Positions 1 through 11,246 are shown, counted from the first letter of the stretch. The stretch is 64,000 nucleotides of DNA from Desulfobulbus elongatus DSM 2908 (GCF_000621145.1 NZ_JHZB01000017.1:34941-98940); one strand, 5' to 3'. The notes: generated from the sequence alone by a model not told the origin. Made by a program: numbers and translations.

Positions 1-861
1 TACCTCTTTTTCGCCACCTTCCACTGGTCAAAACAGACCTATTGGCGCAAGATCGCCACCCGGCTGCGCAGCCTGTTCGTCCCGTTTGTCTTCTGGAACC
101 TGGTGGGCATGGCCTTTTTGGCCCTGGTTCAGGCCATTCCGGCCTTCCGGCCCTATTTCACCGGCGCGGGCAAGATGATCGCGGACTATGACCTGCCGGA
201 ATATTTCACCGCCCTGTTCGGGGTGCACGGCTATCCCGTTGCCTACCACTTCTGGTTTATCCGCGACCTCATGCTGCTGGTGCTGCTGGCGCCGGTGCTG
301 GCGGTCATGGTCCGCTTTCTGCCCATCCCGTTCTTCCTGGCGGTGTATCTGTGCTGGGTGACCGAAAGTTGGCCGATCTACGCCCCGGCCGCCGTGGGCG
401 TGCTCTTTTTTTCCGCCGGCGCCTTCTGCGGCATCAAGGGCCGGAACCTGTTTGCCCTGGACCGGTTCGGCACGGCCATTGTCCTGGTGTATCTGCCGAT
501 GCTGATCGCCGACGTCATCTGGTATGAGGACTGGTTCAACATCTATATCCACCGGACCGGACTGATCGCCGGGGTGCTCGTCACCCTCTATCTCACCAAA
601 TTTGCCGTGCGCAGCCAATGGCTGTGCCACGCCCTGCTCGCCCTCGGCGGCGCCAGCTTTTTCGTCTATGCGGCCCACGAACCCCTGCTGGGCATCCTGC
701 GCCTGTTGGCCTACACATACATTCCCCTGGACGGTCCCTATACCGTGCTGATCCTGTACCTGACCATCCCGGTGGTGGTGATGGCCCTGCTGGTGTGCTG
801 TCATCGCCTGCTCAGGGATGTGTGCCCCGGCCTGCTCGGCGTGATCACCGGAGGCCGCTGA
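1..861 (+). CDS. Acyltransferase 3 family membrane protein (5' truncated by window edge)
   Basis: The reading frame is open from the first base, so the N-terminus lies outside the window; 286 residues are visible. It is a polytopic membrane protein with about eight hydrophobic segments. An RLRSLFVPF-W stretch near the visible start and an FFVYAAHEP stretch near the end resemble the acyltransferase 3 family (OatA/NodX type), which acylates cell-surface glycans. The catalytic His expected near the true N-terminus cannot be checked. The gene ends in TGA, and the next gene (terC-like) lies on the other strand about 300 bases away. The substrate is unknown; O-acetylation of an extracellular polysaccharide is the usual role in the family. 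Confidence 0.75.
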   Translation, partial: YLFFATFHWSKQTYWRKIATRLRSLFVPFVFWNLVGMAFLALVQAIPAFRPYFTGAGKMIADYDLPEYFTALFGVHGYPVAYHFWFIRDLMLLVLLAPVLAVMVRFLPIPFFLAVYLCWVTESWPIYAPAAVGVLFFSAGAFCGIKGRNLFALDRFGTAIVLVYLPMLIADVIWYEDWFNIYIHRTGLIAGVLVTLYLTKFAVRSQWLCHALLALGGASFFVYAAHEPLLGILRLLAYTYIPLDGPYTVLILYLTIPVVVMALLVCCHRLLRDVCPGLLGVITGGR

Positions 862-1168
862 AGGCGGCGATACGGCGCGCAAACGAAAGAAGGAGAAGCG
901 AATGCGGTGGTGGGGCGGATGACCGGGAGTCCGCGGGGGATGGTCGCCAAGCCTTCCGGTGTCTCGGGATGGCGCTGGAATCCAACCGAACGGCTCGCCG
1001 TCCACGGTCGGCTCAATAAGGGTGAAGCTGCGGCCAGTACCGGCCAGTCCGAACACCGGTCACATGGCTTCATGAACGCGTTGATCGGATGAGGAAAGAA
1101 ACGATATGCCCACCCGGTGGGTAGGCGCGCTGCGTGTTGGCTTCATGCCGGCAGCGCCGGCAGCCGGC
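862..1168. other. Intergenic region between convergent genes
   Basis: About 307 bases lie between the stops of the acyltransferase (+) and the TerC gene (-). Short open frames exist but show no family resemblance. Two GC-rich inverted repeats are visible: a CCACCCGGTGG palindrome near 1110-1120, and a GCCGGC-rich cluster at about 1147-1169 that could terminate terC transcription, although no T-run follows. I see no gene here. Confidence 0.5.
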
Positions 1169-1948
1169 CTAGCCTTGTCCGCGCCCGGAGGCGTCCGGTT
1201 GTCCGCCGGCTTCGCCGTGGATCTTGTGCAGATGAACCGGCGCGGCCTTGCGGCGCAGACGCAGGTTGAGCATCTCCACGATGAACGAAAAGGCCATGGC
1301 GAAATAGAGATACCCCTTGGGCATGGCGTGGCCGGTGCCTTCGGCGACCAGGGCGACGCCCACCAGGACGAGAAAGGACAGGGCCAGCATCTTGACGGTG
1401 GGATGCTGTTCGACAAACTCGCCGATGGGGGCGGCGGCGAACATCATCACCCCGATGGCCAGGACGATGGCGGTGATCATGACCCAAAGATGGTCGGCCA
1501 GTCCCACTGCGGTGATCACCGAGTCGAGCGAAAAAATGATGTCGATGATGGCGATCTGGCCGATCACCAGGGGCAGGTGCGAGGCCAGGTGCCTGGGGCC
1601 GCGGTTCTCCTCGCCGCCCTCGAGGCTGCCGTGGATTTCCATGACCGCCTTGTAGATGAGGAACAGACCGCCGAGCAGGAGAACCAGATCGCGGCCGCTG
1701 ACCGGGTGGTCCAGCACCGCAAACAGCGGCGTCACCAGCTTGGCCAACCATGCCACCGACATCAACAGGACGATGCGGGTGCCCATGGCCGCCAGCAGGC
1801 CGAACTGCCGGGCAAAGGGGCGTTTGTGCTCCGGCAGCTGTCCCACCAGCAGGGTGATGAAGACGATGTTGTCGATGCCCAGCACGATCTCGAGAACGGT
1901 GAGCGTGAGCAGCGAACTCCAGATGCCGATGTCGAATATCCAGTCCAT
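1169..1948 (-). CDS. TerC family integral membrane protein
   Basis: This is a 259-residue polytopic membrane protein. The start MDWIFDIG was chosen over an upstream Met because the TerC fold begins with this helix. The TerC signature is clear: EIVLGIDNIVFI near the N-terminus and a second, internally repeated IIDIIFSLDSVITAVG in the middle, with acidic residues inside membrane helices. The family (TerC/Alx/YceF type) is linked to manganese export and to metalation of exoenzymes, and originally to tellurite resistance. No ter operon partners are nearby, so a tellurite role is not indicated. It is followed on the same strand by nothing recognisable; upstream is an AI-2E family permease gene about 80 bases away that may be co-transcribed. 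Confidence 0.85.
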   Translation of the reverse strand: MDWIFDIGIWSSLLTLTVLEIVLGIDNIVFITLLVGQLPEHKRPFARQFGLLAAMGTRIVLLMSVAWLAKLVTPLFAVLDHPVSGRDLVLLLGGLFLIYKAVMEIHGSLEGGEENRGPRHLASHLPLVIGQIAIIDIIFSLDSVITAVGLADHLWVMITAIVLAIGVMMFAAAPIGEFVEQHPTVKMLALSFLVLVGVALVAEGTGHAMPKGYLYFAMAFSFIVEMLNLRLRRKAAPVHLHKIHGEAGGQPDASGRGQG

Positions 1949-2026
1949 ACCGTCGTCTTGTCGTTTTTTTTCCTGCCATGGCAAGCCCCGGCGGCCAAGC
2001 CGCACAGGGCGAACGGGAATGTCGCC

Positions 2027-3214
2027 TTATCGGTCCTCGGGGAGGGAGGAAGCCGCATCGGGCTCGTCCTTTTGCCTGAAGCGGATGGCGTGCCCGAACA
2101 CATAGGTACAGATCGGCACGCCCAGGATCAGGCCCCAGAAGTCGAACAGCTTGCCGCCGATGGTGAGAATAATGAGGATGATCACGGAGTTGATCCGCAT
2201 GTACGATCCGTAGATCCTCGGATTGAGGATGTAGCCTTCGATGAGATGGATGATGGTGATCAGCAGGATGGCCAGGAACATGACCTGCAACCCCTCGGTT
2301 TGCAGGGCGATCAGGCAGATGGGGATGGAGCTGATGAACACCCCGATCACCGGAAAAAAACTGCAGAAAAAGACGATCACCGACAAAAAGGCCATGTGCT
2401 CGCCCAGACCGAGCAGGCTGATGCCGATGGCGGTCAGGAAGGAGTTGATCATGGCGATGATCAGTTGCGCCTCCAGCGCCTTGCCCAGGACCTGGGAAAA
2501 ATCGCGGATATTGCCGGCCACGCTCCGGTAGATGAACCGCAGTTTGGTCGATTCCAGTTCCCGGACGCTGGCCCCCAGCTTGGGCAGGTCGAGCACGATG
2601 AGAAAGGAAAACAGCAGGGAGAGGAGAAAGGCCGAGGTCACGGAGGCGATCTTGCCGCCGATGTTGCCGAGCGTTCCGAACACGTGGTTGACGTTCTGCA
2701 CCCCGCCGGCCTCGCCCAGGCGAAGCAGTTGCTGCAGCATGGATGCGGTGGGCGAGTGCTTCAATCCTTTTTTTTCTCCCGGTTCCGGCGCGTTCTGCTC
2801 CTGCCTGCCGGCGAGTTCCGGCACGAGTTCGCCCAGCAGGGGGTAGCGCGTGCTCAGGCTGAACAGTTCCTGGTCGACCCGGTAGAGATAGGTGGTGAAC
2901 TGACTGGCAAAAACCTCGGTCTGTTTTTTCACCTTGGGCACCAGGAAGATACCGGCCGCGGTCAGGATGCTGAGCAGCAGCAGGGCCACGAGCACCACCC
3001 GCACGATTCTGTTGTTGATGCGGGATTCGAGGCGGTTGACGCTGCGCGCCTGGATGTAGGCAAAGACAAAGGTGAGGAACAGCAGGAGAAAGAAGGAGCG
3101 CAGCAGGTAGATGAGGCCGAAGAACAGGCCCCAGACCATGACCGTGGCGACGTGGGGGAGGATCCGGTCCCAGGGGTGGGGCAGGAGGTGGAACGGGTTC
3201 TCGTGGTGGCTCAT
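2027..3214 (-). CDS. AI-2E family transporter (PerM-like permease)
   Basis: The protein has 395 residues with about eight predicted membrane segments. Two hydrophobic helices near the N-terminus are followed by an amphipathic soluble stretch, including a loop rich in Gly, Glu and Pro around residues 150-170, and then a C-terminal membrane block with PVIGVFISSIP and LIEGYILNPRIYG. The last motif is typical of the family represented by PerM, YdiK and TqsA. These proteins export or exchange small solutes; autoinducer-2 transport is proven for few members, so the substrate is unknown. A start 48 bases upstream is also possible, and neither start has a strong ribosome binding site. It lies just upstream of the terC-like gene on the same strand. 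Confidence 0.85.
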   Translation of the reverse strand: MSHHENPFHLLPHPWDRILPHVATVMVWGLFFGLIYLLRSFFLLLFLTFVFAYIQARSVNRLESRINNRIVRVVLVALLLLSILTAAGIFLVPKVKKQTEVFASQFTTYLYRVDQELFSLSTRYPLLGELVPELAGRQEQNAPEPGEKKGLKHSPTASMLQQLLRLGEAGGVQNVNHVFGTLGNIGGKIASVTSAFLLSLLFSFLIVLDLPKLGASVRELESTKLRFIYRSVAGNIRDFSQVLGKALEAQLIIAMINSFLTAIGISLLGLGEHMAFLSVIVFFCSFFPVIGVFISSIPICLIALQTEGLQVMFLAILLITIIHLIEGYILNPRIYGSYMRINSVIILIILTIGGKLFDFWGLILGVPICTYVFGHAIRFRQKDEPDAASSLPEDR

Positions 3215-3390
3215 GGAAGAAAAGGGAGGCTGGGGCCGATTCCGTTGACGATGCGAAGCCATTCCCCCGTGCGATCAAGCGGCGGGCCGGTCCCGCGAAA
3301 AAAAAGCGTTGCCCCGCCTGCTACCCGCTTATGCGCACAAGGCGGTCTCTGAACGTCCTTATCTTAATGACGCGGACAGGGTCTGTCCAT

Positions 3391-3921
3391 TCAGATTTTT
3401 TCCAGTGCGGTCTTTCGGGCGTGATTGAGATTTATCCCTCCGAATTTACTCAGCATTCTGTAGTAGACCGTGTCCGGGACATACTCGCGGACCACCTGTT
3501 CCCAATCGTCCGATCCCACCAGCCCCTTGATCAGGCTGGAACTCACCTCCACCAGGTAGCGGGGGGACATCATGAACAGGGTCTGGATGGTATCGGTCAT
3601 GTTGCCGTTGACGTAGCGCATGCCGCGCTCGTAGGTATAGTCTTTTTCGTTGCGGATGCCGCGCAGGATGTAATCGGCTCCGATCGACTCGGCGTATTTG
3701 ACTAGGAACTTGTTTTCGAAGTGCACCACCTCGACATTGTCGAAACGGGCGCATAGGTCTTCGAGCATCTCCAGGCGTTCGTCCAGGGTAAAGCAGTACT
3801 CCTTCTGTGAATTCTGGCCGATCGCGACATAAAATCTGGTGAACAGGCGCGCTCCCTGTTCGATCATCCACAGATGGCCGTTGGTCGGAGGATCGTAACT
3901 TCCAGCATAGATTCCTTTCAT
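3391..3921 (-). CDS. coaD: Pantetheine-phosphate adenylyltransferase
   Basis: This 176-residue nucleotidyltransferase catalyses the fourth step of coenzyme A synthesis, joining 4'-phosphopantetheine and ATP to give dephospho-CoA. The N-terminal GSYDPPTNGH carries the T/HxGH nucleotide-binding motif; ILRGIRNEKDY matches the conserved RGLR region, and SSSLIKGLVG corresponds to the C-terminal ISSTxIR motif. The chosen ATG is preceded by an AGGA ribosome binding site six bases away. The sequence is somewhat diverged from textbook CoaD: KDYTYERGMRYVNGNM replaces the usual SDFEYE-MN stretch. A related cytidylyltransferase-like activity cannot be excluded. Other CoA genes in the window (coaX and coaBC) are unlinked to it. 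Confidence 0.82.
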   Translation of the reverse strand: MKGIYAGSYDPPTNGHLWMIEQGARLFTRFYVAIGQNSQKEYCFTLDERLEMLEDLCARFDNVEVVHFENKFLVKYAESIGADYILRGIRNEKDYTYERGMRYVNGNMTDTIQTLFMMSPRYLVEVSSSLIKGLVGSDDWEQVVREYVPDTVYYRMLSKFGGINLNHARKTALEKI

Positions 3922-4455
3922 TGCAAATCCTGTAGCGTACGTTGTGGATGTTGGCCTGACGGTGCAGGCCGCCGCGCTTGGACAATCGCCCTCGGGCCGG
4001 TGGGCGGCGGGGAGGCCGGACGACATGCCGGAAGGTGCTCAGCTATAGCAAACAGGGTTGTTTCCCGTCAATATTATATTCCGGTGAGGACGCATTAGAG
4101 AAACATTTATGTCGTCCCGGCCCGAGAAACGGCCGCTCCGGGGCGGATCGGCGCCGGCTGCGGCGGGCGCGCGCACCCGTTTTTTTTCGCTTCCGGAACG
4201 ACGGCGCTCCGGACAGGCCGCCGGTGCCGCCGCAGTTTTCCGGAAGAATCCCGGAACGCACCGCCCGGATGCCATCCGGATTCCCTCTTGTGGAACCGCG
4301 AGGAGTTGAGTAATGTTTTCATCAGGTTGGACAACGGGCGGTTTGCCGGGTCCTCTTTCCCGCAGGAGGGATTCGGGGACGGGACCGGTTGGCTTGCCGC
4401 ACATGGGAATTATGGTCGAAAATCTTTGTACACGTCAGGTGAAGGAGGAACAGAG
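3922..4455. other. Divergent intergenic region upstream of coaD and the BON lipoprotein gene
   Basis: About 530 bases contain the start regions of two divergent genes. A candidate promoter for coaD is annotated separately. The middle part is very GC-rich (4120-4260) and has only short open frames on each strand that overlap each other and match nothing known. A GAGGAG followed by ATG at about 4302-4315 leads into a frame without recognisable content. The ribosome binding site GAAGGAGG at 4441-4448 belongs to the BON gene. Confidence 0.45.
4042..4071 (-). promoter_or_regulatory. Candidate sigma-70 promoter for coaD
   Basis: Read on the minus strand, TTGACG (4066-4071) and TATAGC (4042-4047) are separated by 18 bases. 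Both hexamers match the consensus at most positions, and the element faces coaD with a leader of about 110 bases. This is prediction from sequence only. Confidence 0.4.
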
Positions 4456-4770
4456 ATGGAAAGAAACAGTGTGCGTGTTGGACTTGCTTTTCTGCTGGCG
4501 GTGCTGTTGTCGTTCGCCGTTTCCTGCACCACCCCGGCCGGCAGGAGTGCCGGCGATGTGGTTGACGATGCCACCATCACCACGGAAGTGAAGGCGGCCC
4601 TGTTGGCCGACAAGGAGGTGAGCGGCCTGGCGGTTTCCGTGCAGACGTTCAAGGGCGAGGTGGTGCTGACCGGCGCGGTCGATTCCCAGACGCAGGTCAA
4701 GCGGGCGGAAAAGATCGCCCGTTCGGTCAAGGGAGTGAGCAAGGTCAAGAACCTGCTCAAGATCAAATAA
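4456..4770 (+). CDS. BON-domain lipoprotein (OsmY-like)
   Basis: This 104-residue protein has an N-terminal hydrophobic signal ending in AVSC, so Cys at about residue 25 is a likely lipidation site, although the lipobox is not canonical. The rest is one BON domain: DDATITTEVKAALL, then VQTFKGEVVLTGAV, then RAEKIARSVKGVSKVKN. This is the pattern of OsmY/DolP-type periplasmic proteins that bind phospholipid and protect the envelope. Most relatives have two BON domains; this one has a single copy. The start is supported by GAAGGAGG seven bases upstream. It is monocistronic and ends at a strong bidirectional terminator. Confidence 0.82.
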   Translation: MERNSVRVGLAFLLAVLLSFAVSCTTPAGRSAGDVVDDATITTEVKAALLADKEVSGLAVSVQTFKGEVVLTGAVDSQTQVKRAEKIARSVKGVSKVKNLLKIK

Positions 4771-4823
4771 AAAGCACAAAACATCGGCCCGGCCGCTGAT
4801 ACCGGCCCGGCTCGATCCGGCTG

Positions 4824-4861
4824 AAACACAAACGGGGCTGCGCGCAGCCCCGTTTGTGTTT
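4824..4861. terminator. Bidirectional rho-independent terminator
   Basis: A perfect 17-bp stem with a four-base CGCG loop has an A-run on its left flank and a T-run on its right, so it can terminate transcripts from both sides. It sits between the convergent BON gene (+) and parC (-). Confidence 0.92.
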
Positions 4862-4879
4862 GTTTTCCCGATAGGACGA

Positions 4880-6906
<2,027 letters not shown>

Positions 6907-6910
<4 letters not shown>

Positions 6911-8739
6911 ACCGGCCTCAGAATCAGGTGGTCCATGATGTACTGCTTGCGTTCCGGCGTGTTCTTGCCCATGTAGAAGCGCAGCACCCGGCTGACTTCG
7001 CTCAAGGAATCGAGCCGCACCTGTCGAAGCCGCATGTCCGGGCCGATGAACTGCTTGAACTCGGGCGGCGAGATCTCGCCCAGCCCCTTGAAGCGGGTGG
7101 TCTCGATGGCGCGGTCGCCCTTGCCCTTGGCCTTGAGCGCGGCGATGGCCTCGTCCATGTCCCGGTCCGAGTAGCAGTAGAAGGTCTTTTCCCGGTTGCG
7201 CACCCGGAAGATCGGCGTTTCCAGGATATAGACCCGCTCCTGCTTGATCAGCAGCTCGAAGTAGTGGAGGAAGAAGGTGAGCAGCAGGTTGCGGATGTGC
7301 AGGCCGTCGACATCGGCGTCGGTGGCCAGGATCACCTTGTCGTAGCGCAGGTCGGCGATCGACTCCTCGATGTCCAGGGCCTGCATCAGCGAGTACATCT
7401 CCTCGTTCTTGTAGAGCACGTCCAGCCGCTGGCCGAGCACGTTCATCGGCTTGCCCTTGAGCGAGAACACCGCCTGGGTCATGGGGTCGCGGGCGGACAC
7501 GATCGAGCCGGCGGCGGACTGGCCCTCGGTGATGAACAGCATGTTCTCCCGGCCTGGCTTGGAGGCGTGTCCCCGCGAGGGATGATATTTGCAGTCTTTC
7601 AGATTGGGAATCTTGAAGGCGATTTTTTTGGCCTTGGCCTTGGCGTCGCGGCGCACCGACTGCAACTCGCGCCGTACCCGCTCGTTGCGCTGCACCTTGT
7701 CGACAAAGACCTCGGCGGTCTCCGGAAACTTGTAGAGGTGGGTGGCCACCGCGTCTTTCACGGCATTGACGATGCCGGCGCGGATGTCGGTGTTGCCCAG
7801 CTTGTTCTTGGTCTGCGACTCGAACACCGGCTCCTGCACCTTGACCGCCAGGATGCCGACGACGCCGTCGCGGACGTCGAGGCCGTTGAATTTCTTGCCG
7901 GTGAACTCGTTGATGCCTTTGAGGATGCCCTCGCGGAAGGCGGAGAGGTGAGTACCGCCCTCGCTGGTATAGGTGCCGTTGACAAACGAGAAGTAGGATT
8001 CGCCGTAGTCGTCGGTGTGGGTGAAGGCGAATTCGAGGGCCTTGTCGGCGAAATGGATCGGCGGGTAGAGCCGTTCGCTGTTCACCTCGCGGTCGAGCAG
8101 GTCGAGCAGGCCGTTTTTGGACAGGTACAGCTCGCCGTCGAGCGACAGGCCGAGGCCGGCGTTGAGGTAGGCGTAGCGCCACAGGCGCTGGTCCACATAC
8201 TGGGGATCGAAGCGGTAGCCGGCAAAGATCTCCTGGTCGGGGAGAAATTCCACCAGGGTGCCGTTTTTTTCGGTGGTGTCGCCTTCTTCCTCGGTTTCGA
8301 GCAGTCCCTGGACGAAGCGGGCGGTCTTGTAGCGGCCGTCGCGGAAGGCGGTGACCGCGAAGCGGGTGGACAGGGCGTTGACCGCCTTGGTGCCCACGCC
8401 GTTGAGGCCCACGGAAAACTGGAACACCTCGGTGTTGTACTTGGCGCCGGTGTTGATCACCGACACACACTCCACCACCTTGCCCAGGGGAATGCCGCGG
8501 CCGTAATCGCGCACCCGGCAGAGGCCGTCCTCGCCCACATGGAGGTCGATCCGCTTGCCGAAGCCCATGATGTACTCGTCGACCGCGTTGTCCAGGATTT
8601 CCTTCAACAGGATGTAAATGCCGTCGTCCGGATGGGAACCGTCGCCCAGCCGGCCGATGTACATGCCCGGCCGTTTGCGGATGTGTTCCAGCGAACTGAG
8701 CGTTTTTATTTTTGATTCGTCGTACTGGTGTTCGGTCAT
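6907..8739 (-). CDS. parE: DNA topoisomerase IV subunit B
   Basis: This is the 610-residue ATPase subunit. The GHKL ATP site is visible as KEILDNAVDEY, YGRGIP and GLNGVGTKAVNAL in the first 130 residues. A transducer domain follows, then the TOPRIM domain, with its catalytic Glu in ITEGQSAAGS and the metal-binding DADVDG. The usual EGDSA motif reads EGQSA here, an Asp-to-Gln change next to the retained catalytic Glu. MTEHQYD was taken as the start; a Met 33 bases upstream is possible. It overlaps parC by four bases and lies downstream of a small Cys-rich gene and cutA on the same strand. Confidence 0.9.
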
Positions 8740-8824
8740 GGAGGTCGTGTGCTTCAAAGTGACCAAAAGCATGGTTGATTTATTGTTTAATCGATCGCAG
8801 ACAGCGCGTCCGGTCCCATCGGTT

Positions 8825-9034
8825 TCACTCCATCATATGCACCCGCTCGCAGTCCGGGCAGATCCAGGTGGGGCCGTTGCTCATGCCCCATTTGTTTTCC
8901 TCGAAGCAATCCGGGCAGATCTGAAAGCCGCAGCCGCAGCTCCAACAGAAGGGTTTTTCCTTTTTGCAGCAGTGGCAGCGGAACTCTTTTTTCCGTCTCC
9001 GGCCGCGCGCCGGTTTGTCGGGCTGGTCTGCCAT
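8825..9034 (-). CDS. Small cysteine-rich zinc-ribbon-like protein
   Basis: A 69-residue protein with a basic N-terminal segment (RGRRRKKEF) is followed by many cysteines: CHCCKK, CWSCGCGF, CPDCFEENKW and WICPDCERVH. The spacing suggests one or two zinc ribbons, or less likely a metal cluster. I do not recognise the family. It sits 7 bases after cutA and 85 bases before parE on the same strand and is probably co-transcribed with them. The high Cys content and strong local codon agreement argue that it is real despite its size. The function is unknown; a nucleic-acid-binding zinc ribbon is the simplest guess. Confidence 0.65.
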   Translation of the reverse strand: MADQPDKPARGRRRKKEFRCHCCKKEKPFCWSCGCGFQICPDCFEENKWGMSNGPTWICPDCERVHMME

Positions 9035-9041
9035 GATCGAC

Positions 9042-9368
9042 TCACTCCGTGGGGGGCAGCAGTTCCTGTTCCAGCCAGCCAAGGTAGCCGGCGCCGCCGT
9101 CCACCACCGGTGCGGCCAGGATTTCGGGCACCTGGTAGGGATGGTCGGCCTGGATGGCCCGGCACAGCTTGGGAAAGAGATCGCGGCGCGACTTGATGGT
9201 GCACACCTGTTCCTCCCCCCGTTCGATGGCGCCCTGCCAGCGGTACCAGGAGGTGCAGGTGCTGATCTGGACACAGGCGGCAAGCCTCTCCTCCAGCAGG
9301 CGGGCGGCCAGGCGCTCGGCGCTGGCCCGGTCGGGCAGGGTGGTGGTCACCTGGATATAGGGCGTCAT
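9042..9368 (-). CDS. cutA: CutA-type divalent cation tolerance protein
   Basis: At 108 residues this has the normal length of the CutA1 family, which forms very stable trimers with a ferredoxin-like fold. The family signature is present: TTLPDRASAERLAARLLEERLAAC in two adjoining parts near the N-terminus, then SWYRWQG and EQVCTIKSR in the core and YPYQVPEI-like HPYQVPEILA near residue 80. CutA was linked to copper tolerance in E. coli, but its biochemical role is unsettled. It is the first gene of the minus-strand group leading to parE and parC. Confidence 0.9.
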   Translation of the reverse strand: MTPYIQVTTTLPDRASAERLAARLLEERLAACVQISTCTSWYRWQGAIERGEEQVCTIKSRRDLFPKLCRAIQADHPYQVPEILAAPVVDGGAGYLGWLEQELLPPTE

Positions 9369-9508
9369 GGCGTTCTCCGGAAAATGCAGGCGCAGGGCAG
9401 GCCCGGACCCACTCGGGCTGGACCAAACGGATAAATTGGACTATCTTACCAGCGCTTTTGCAAAAAGACAAATCTCACCGTTTCTTCCTCAACCCAAACA
9501 GGTGTCGT

Positions 9509-10330
9509 ATGCTCTTTGCCGTGGATGTCGGAAACTCCCATACCGTGAGCGGTATTTACAAAAAAGGCCAACTGATGGGCAGTTGGCGGTTGCAGTCGCG
9601 CCAGGACCGCACCGCCGACGAGCTGGCCATCCGCTACCACGGCCTCTTCCAGATGGCCGGCATCAACCCGGACAAGATCACCGGCTTCATCATCGCCTCG
9701 GTGGTGCCGATCCTGGAGACGAGCTGGCTCCATTTCGCCCGCAGTTACCTGACCAAGCTCAGACAGCCGCCCCTGGCTGTCACCCACACCCTCAAGCTGG
9801 GGATGAAGGTGGCCACCGAAAACCCGTCCGAGGTCGGCGCCGACCGGATCGTCAACGCCGTGGCCGCCTGGGAGCGGTATCACGTTCCGCTGATCGTCAT
9901 CGATTTCGGCACGGCCATCACCTTTGACTGCGTCAACGGGGTGCCCGAATACGTGGGCGGCACCATCCATCCCGGCATCGGCATCTCCCTCGATGCCCTG
10001 GCTACCCGCACCGCCAAGCTGCCCCGCCTGGACATCGACGTCACCCCGGACCAGCCCATCGGCACCACCACGGTCAAGGCCATCCATTCCGGGGCCCTGT
10101 ACGGGTTCGGCGGCCTGGTCGACCGGATGGTGCAGGTGCTCAGCCAACAGCTGACCCCGGACCAGGAGCGGGCCAGAACCATCGCCACCGGCGGCATGGC
10201 CGGTCTGATCAAGCCCTACACCAGCACCATCGACGAGATCGACCTGGACCTGACCCTGACCGGCCTGCGCCTGATTTACCAGCTCAACTGCAAGGGCAAG
10301 GATGAACAGTCAGCCGATTCTGCCGCCTAG
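9509..10330 (+). CDS. coaX: Type III pantothenate kinase
   Basis: The 273-residue protein phosphorylates pantothenate in the first step of coenzyme A synthesis. It shows the ASKHA-fold motifs of CoaX: an N-terminal phosphate-1 loop AVDVGNSHT, the NPSEVGADRIVNAVAA pantothenate-site motif (GADR), DFGTAITFD, and GGTIHPGIGISLDAL. The start MLFAVDVGN was preferred because the phosphate loop must be near the N-terminus and AGGTG lies seven bases before the ATG; the open frame extends further upstream. It overlaps the following LD-carboxypeptidase gene by 29 bases, which indicates co-transcription. Confidence 0.93.
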   Translation: MLFAVDVGNSHTVSGIYKKGQLMGSWRLQSRQDRTADELAIRYHGLFQMAGINPDKITGFIIASVVPILETSWLHFARSYLTKLRQPPLAVTHTLKLGMKVATENPSEVGADRIVNAVAAWERYHVPLIVIDFGTAITFDCVNGVPEYVGGTIHPGIGISLDALATRTAKLPRLDIDVTPDQPIGTTTVKAIHSGALYGFGGLVDRMVQVLSQQLTPDQERARTIATGGMAGLIKPYTSTIDEIDLDLTLTGLRLIYQLNCKGKDEQSADSAA

Positions 10331-11237
10331 ACTGCGCCGGGGCGACACCATCGGCCTGTTCTGCCCGGCCGGCCCGGTCCGCGACGCCGAGCGGCTGCGG
10401 GCGGGAATCCGCCTGATCGAGGAACTGGGCTTCGCGGTCAAGATCCAGGGGCCGGCAACGCCCGCGGACGGCTACCTGGCCGACAGCGACGAGCAACGGG
10501 CCGCGCACCTGCACGAGTTGTGGCACGACGAGGAGATCAAGGCGATCGCGGCCATTCGCGGCGGCTACGGCTGCCTGCGCATGATCGAACTGCTGGATTG
10601 GGACCTGTTCCGGCGCCATCCCAAATTCCTCGTCGGTTTCAGCGATGTGACCGCGCTGCTGAATATTTTGGTGGACCGCGCCGGCCTGGTCGCGGTGCAC
10701 GGACCGATGGCCGCCACGCTTGCCCGGAGCGACGAGCAGAGCAGGGCCTCGCTTTTCGCCCTGCTGACCGGCACCTTCGAGGAGCGGCTCAAGCCCAAGG
10801 GAGTGGAGATTTTGCGCGGCGGCACCGGCCGGGGCCGGCTGGTCGGCGGCAACCTGACCACTTTGGTCCATCTCCTGGCCACCCCCTGGGAATGCTCCTG
10901 GGACGGCTGCATCCTGGTGCTGGAGGATACCGGCGAGCCTCTGTGCCGGCTCGACCGGATGCTGACCCATCTGGCCCTGGCCGGACGGTTGCAGCGGCTG
11001 GCCGGGCTGGTGCTCGGCGATTTCGACCTCGGCCATGACGATCTGGCCAATGTGCGGCTCCAGGAGGCGGTGTGGACGCGGGCGCTGGAACTGGCGCCGC
11101 CCGGCTATCCGATCTGGGCCTGCTTCCCGGTGGGCCACCGGCAGCGCAATCTCGCCCTGCCCATCGGCATGGAGGCGGTGCTGGAATCGGATACCGGCAC
11201 GCTGGCGTTGCTGGCCGCTTCGGTGACTCCGGCCTGA
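10302..11237 (+). CDS. LD-carboxypeptidase, peptidase family S66
   Basis: At 311 residues this is the usual length of LdcA (muramoyltetrapeptide carboxypeptidase). It removes the terminal D-Ala from cytoplasmic tetrapeptides during murein recycling. The Ser-Glu-His triad can be placed: Ser114 in VGFSDVTALL, Glu208 in LVLEDTGE and His279 in FPVGHRQRN. The AIRGGYGCLRM oxyanion-loop region is also conserved. No signal peptide is present, as expected for a cytoplasmic enzyme. Its start lies inside the 3' end of coaX, and a short membrane-protein gene follows 9 bases later. Confidence 0.9.
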   Translation: MNSQPILPPRLRRGDTIGLFCPAGPVRDAERLRAGIRLIEELGFAVKIQGPATPADGYLADSDEQRAAHLHELWHDEEIKAIAAIRGGYGCLRMIELLDWDLFRRHPKFLVGFSDVTALLNILVDRAGLVAVHGPMAATLARSDEQSRASLFALLTGTFEERLKPKGVEILRGGTGRGRLVGGNLTTLVHLLATPWECSWDGCILVLEDTGEPLCRLDRMLTHLALAGRLQRLAGLVLGDFDLGHDDLANVRLQEAVWTRALELAPPGYPIWACFPVGHRQRNLALPIGMEAVLESDTGTLALLAASVTPA

Positions 11238-11246
11238 GGGAGGTGC

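Noticed and set aside
907..1092. 61-codon open frame between the acyltransferase and TerC genes
   Set aside because: No homology pattern, weak start context, overlapped by equally long frames on the other strand.
1106..3352. 748-codon open frame on the plus strand over the terC-like and AI-2E permease genes
   Set aside because: Its product is rich in His, Asp, Gln and Gly with no family resemblance; it is a shadow of the two real minus-strand membrane-protein genes in GC-rich DNA.
6911..8470. N-terminal extension of the parC frame through parE
   Set aside because: The extension is Arg/Pro/His-rich shadow coding over parE; the true parC start is the ATG overlapping the parE stop.
6928..8715. 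595-codon plus-strand open frame opposite parE
   Set aside because: Antisense shadow of parE with repetitive Val/Gly/Asp composition.
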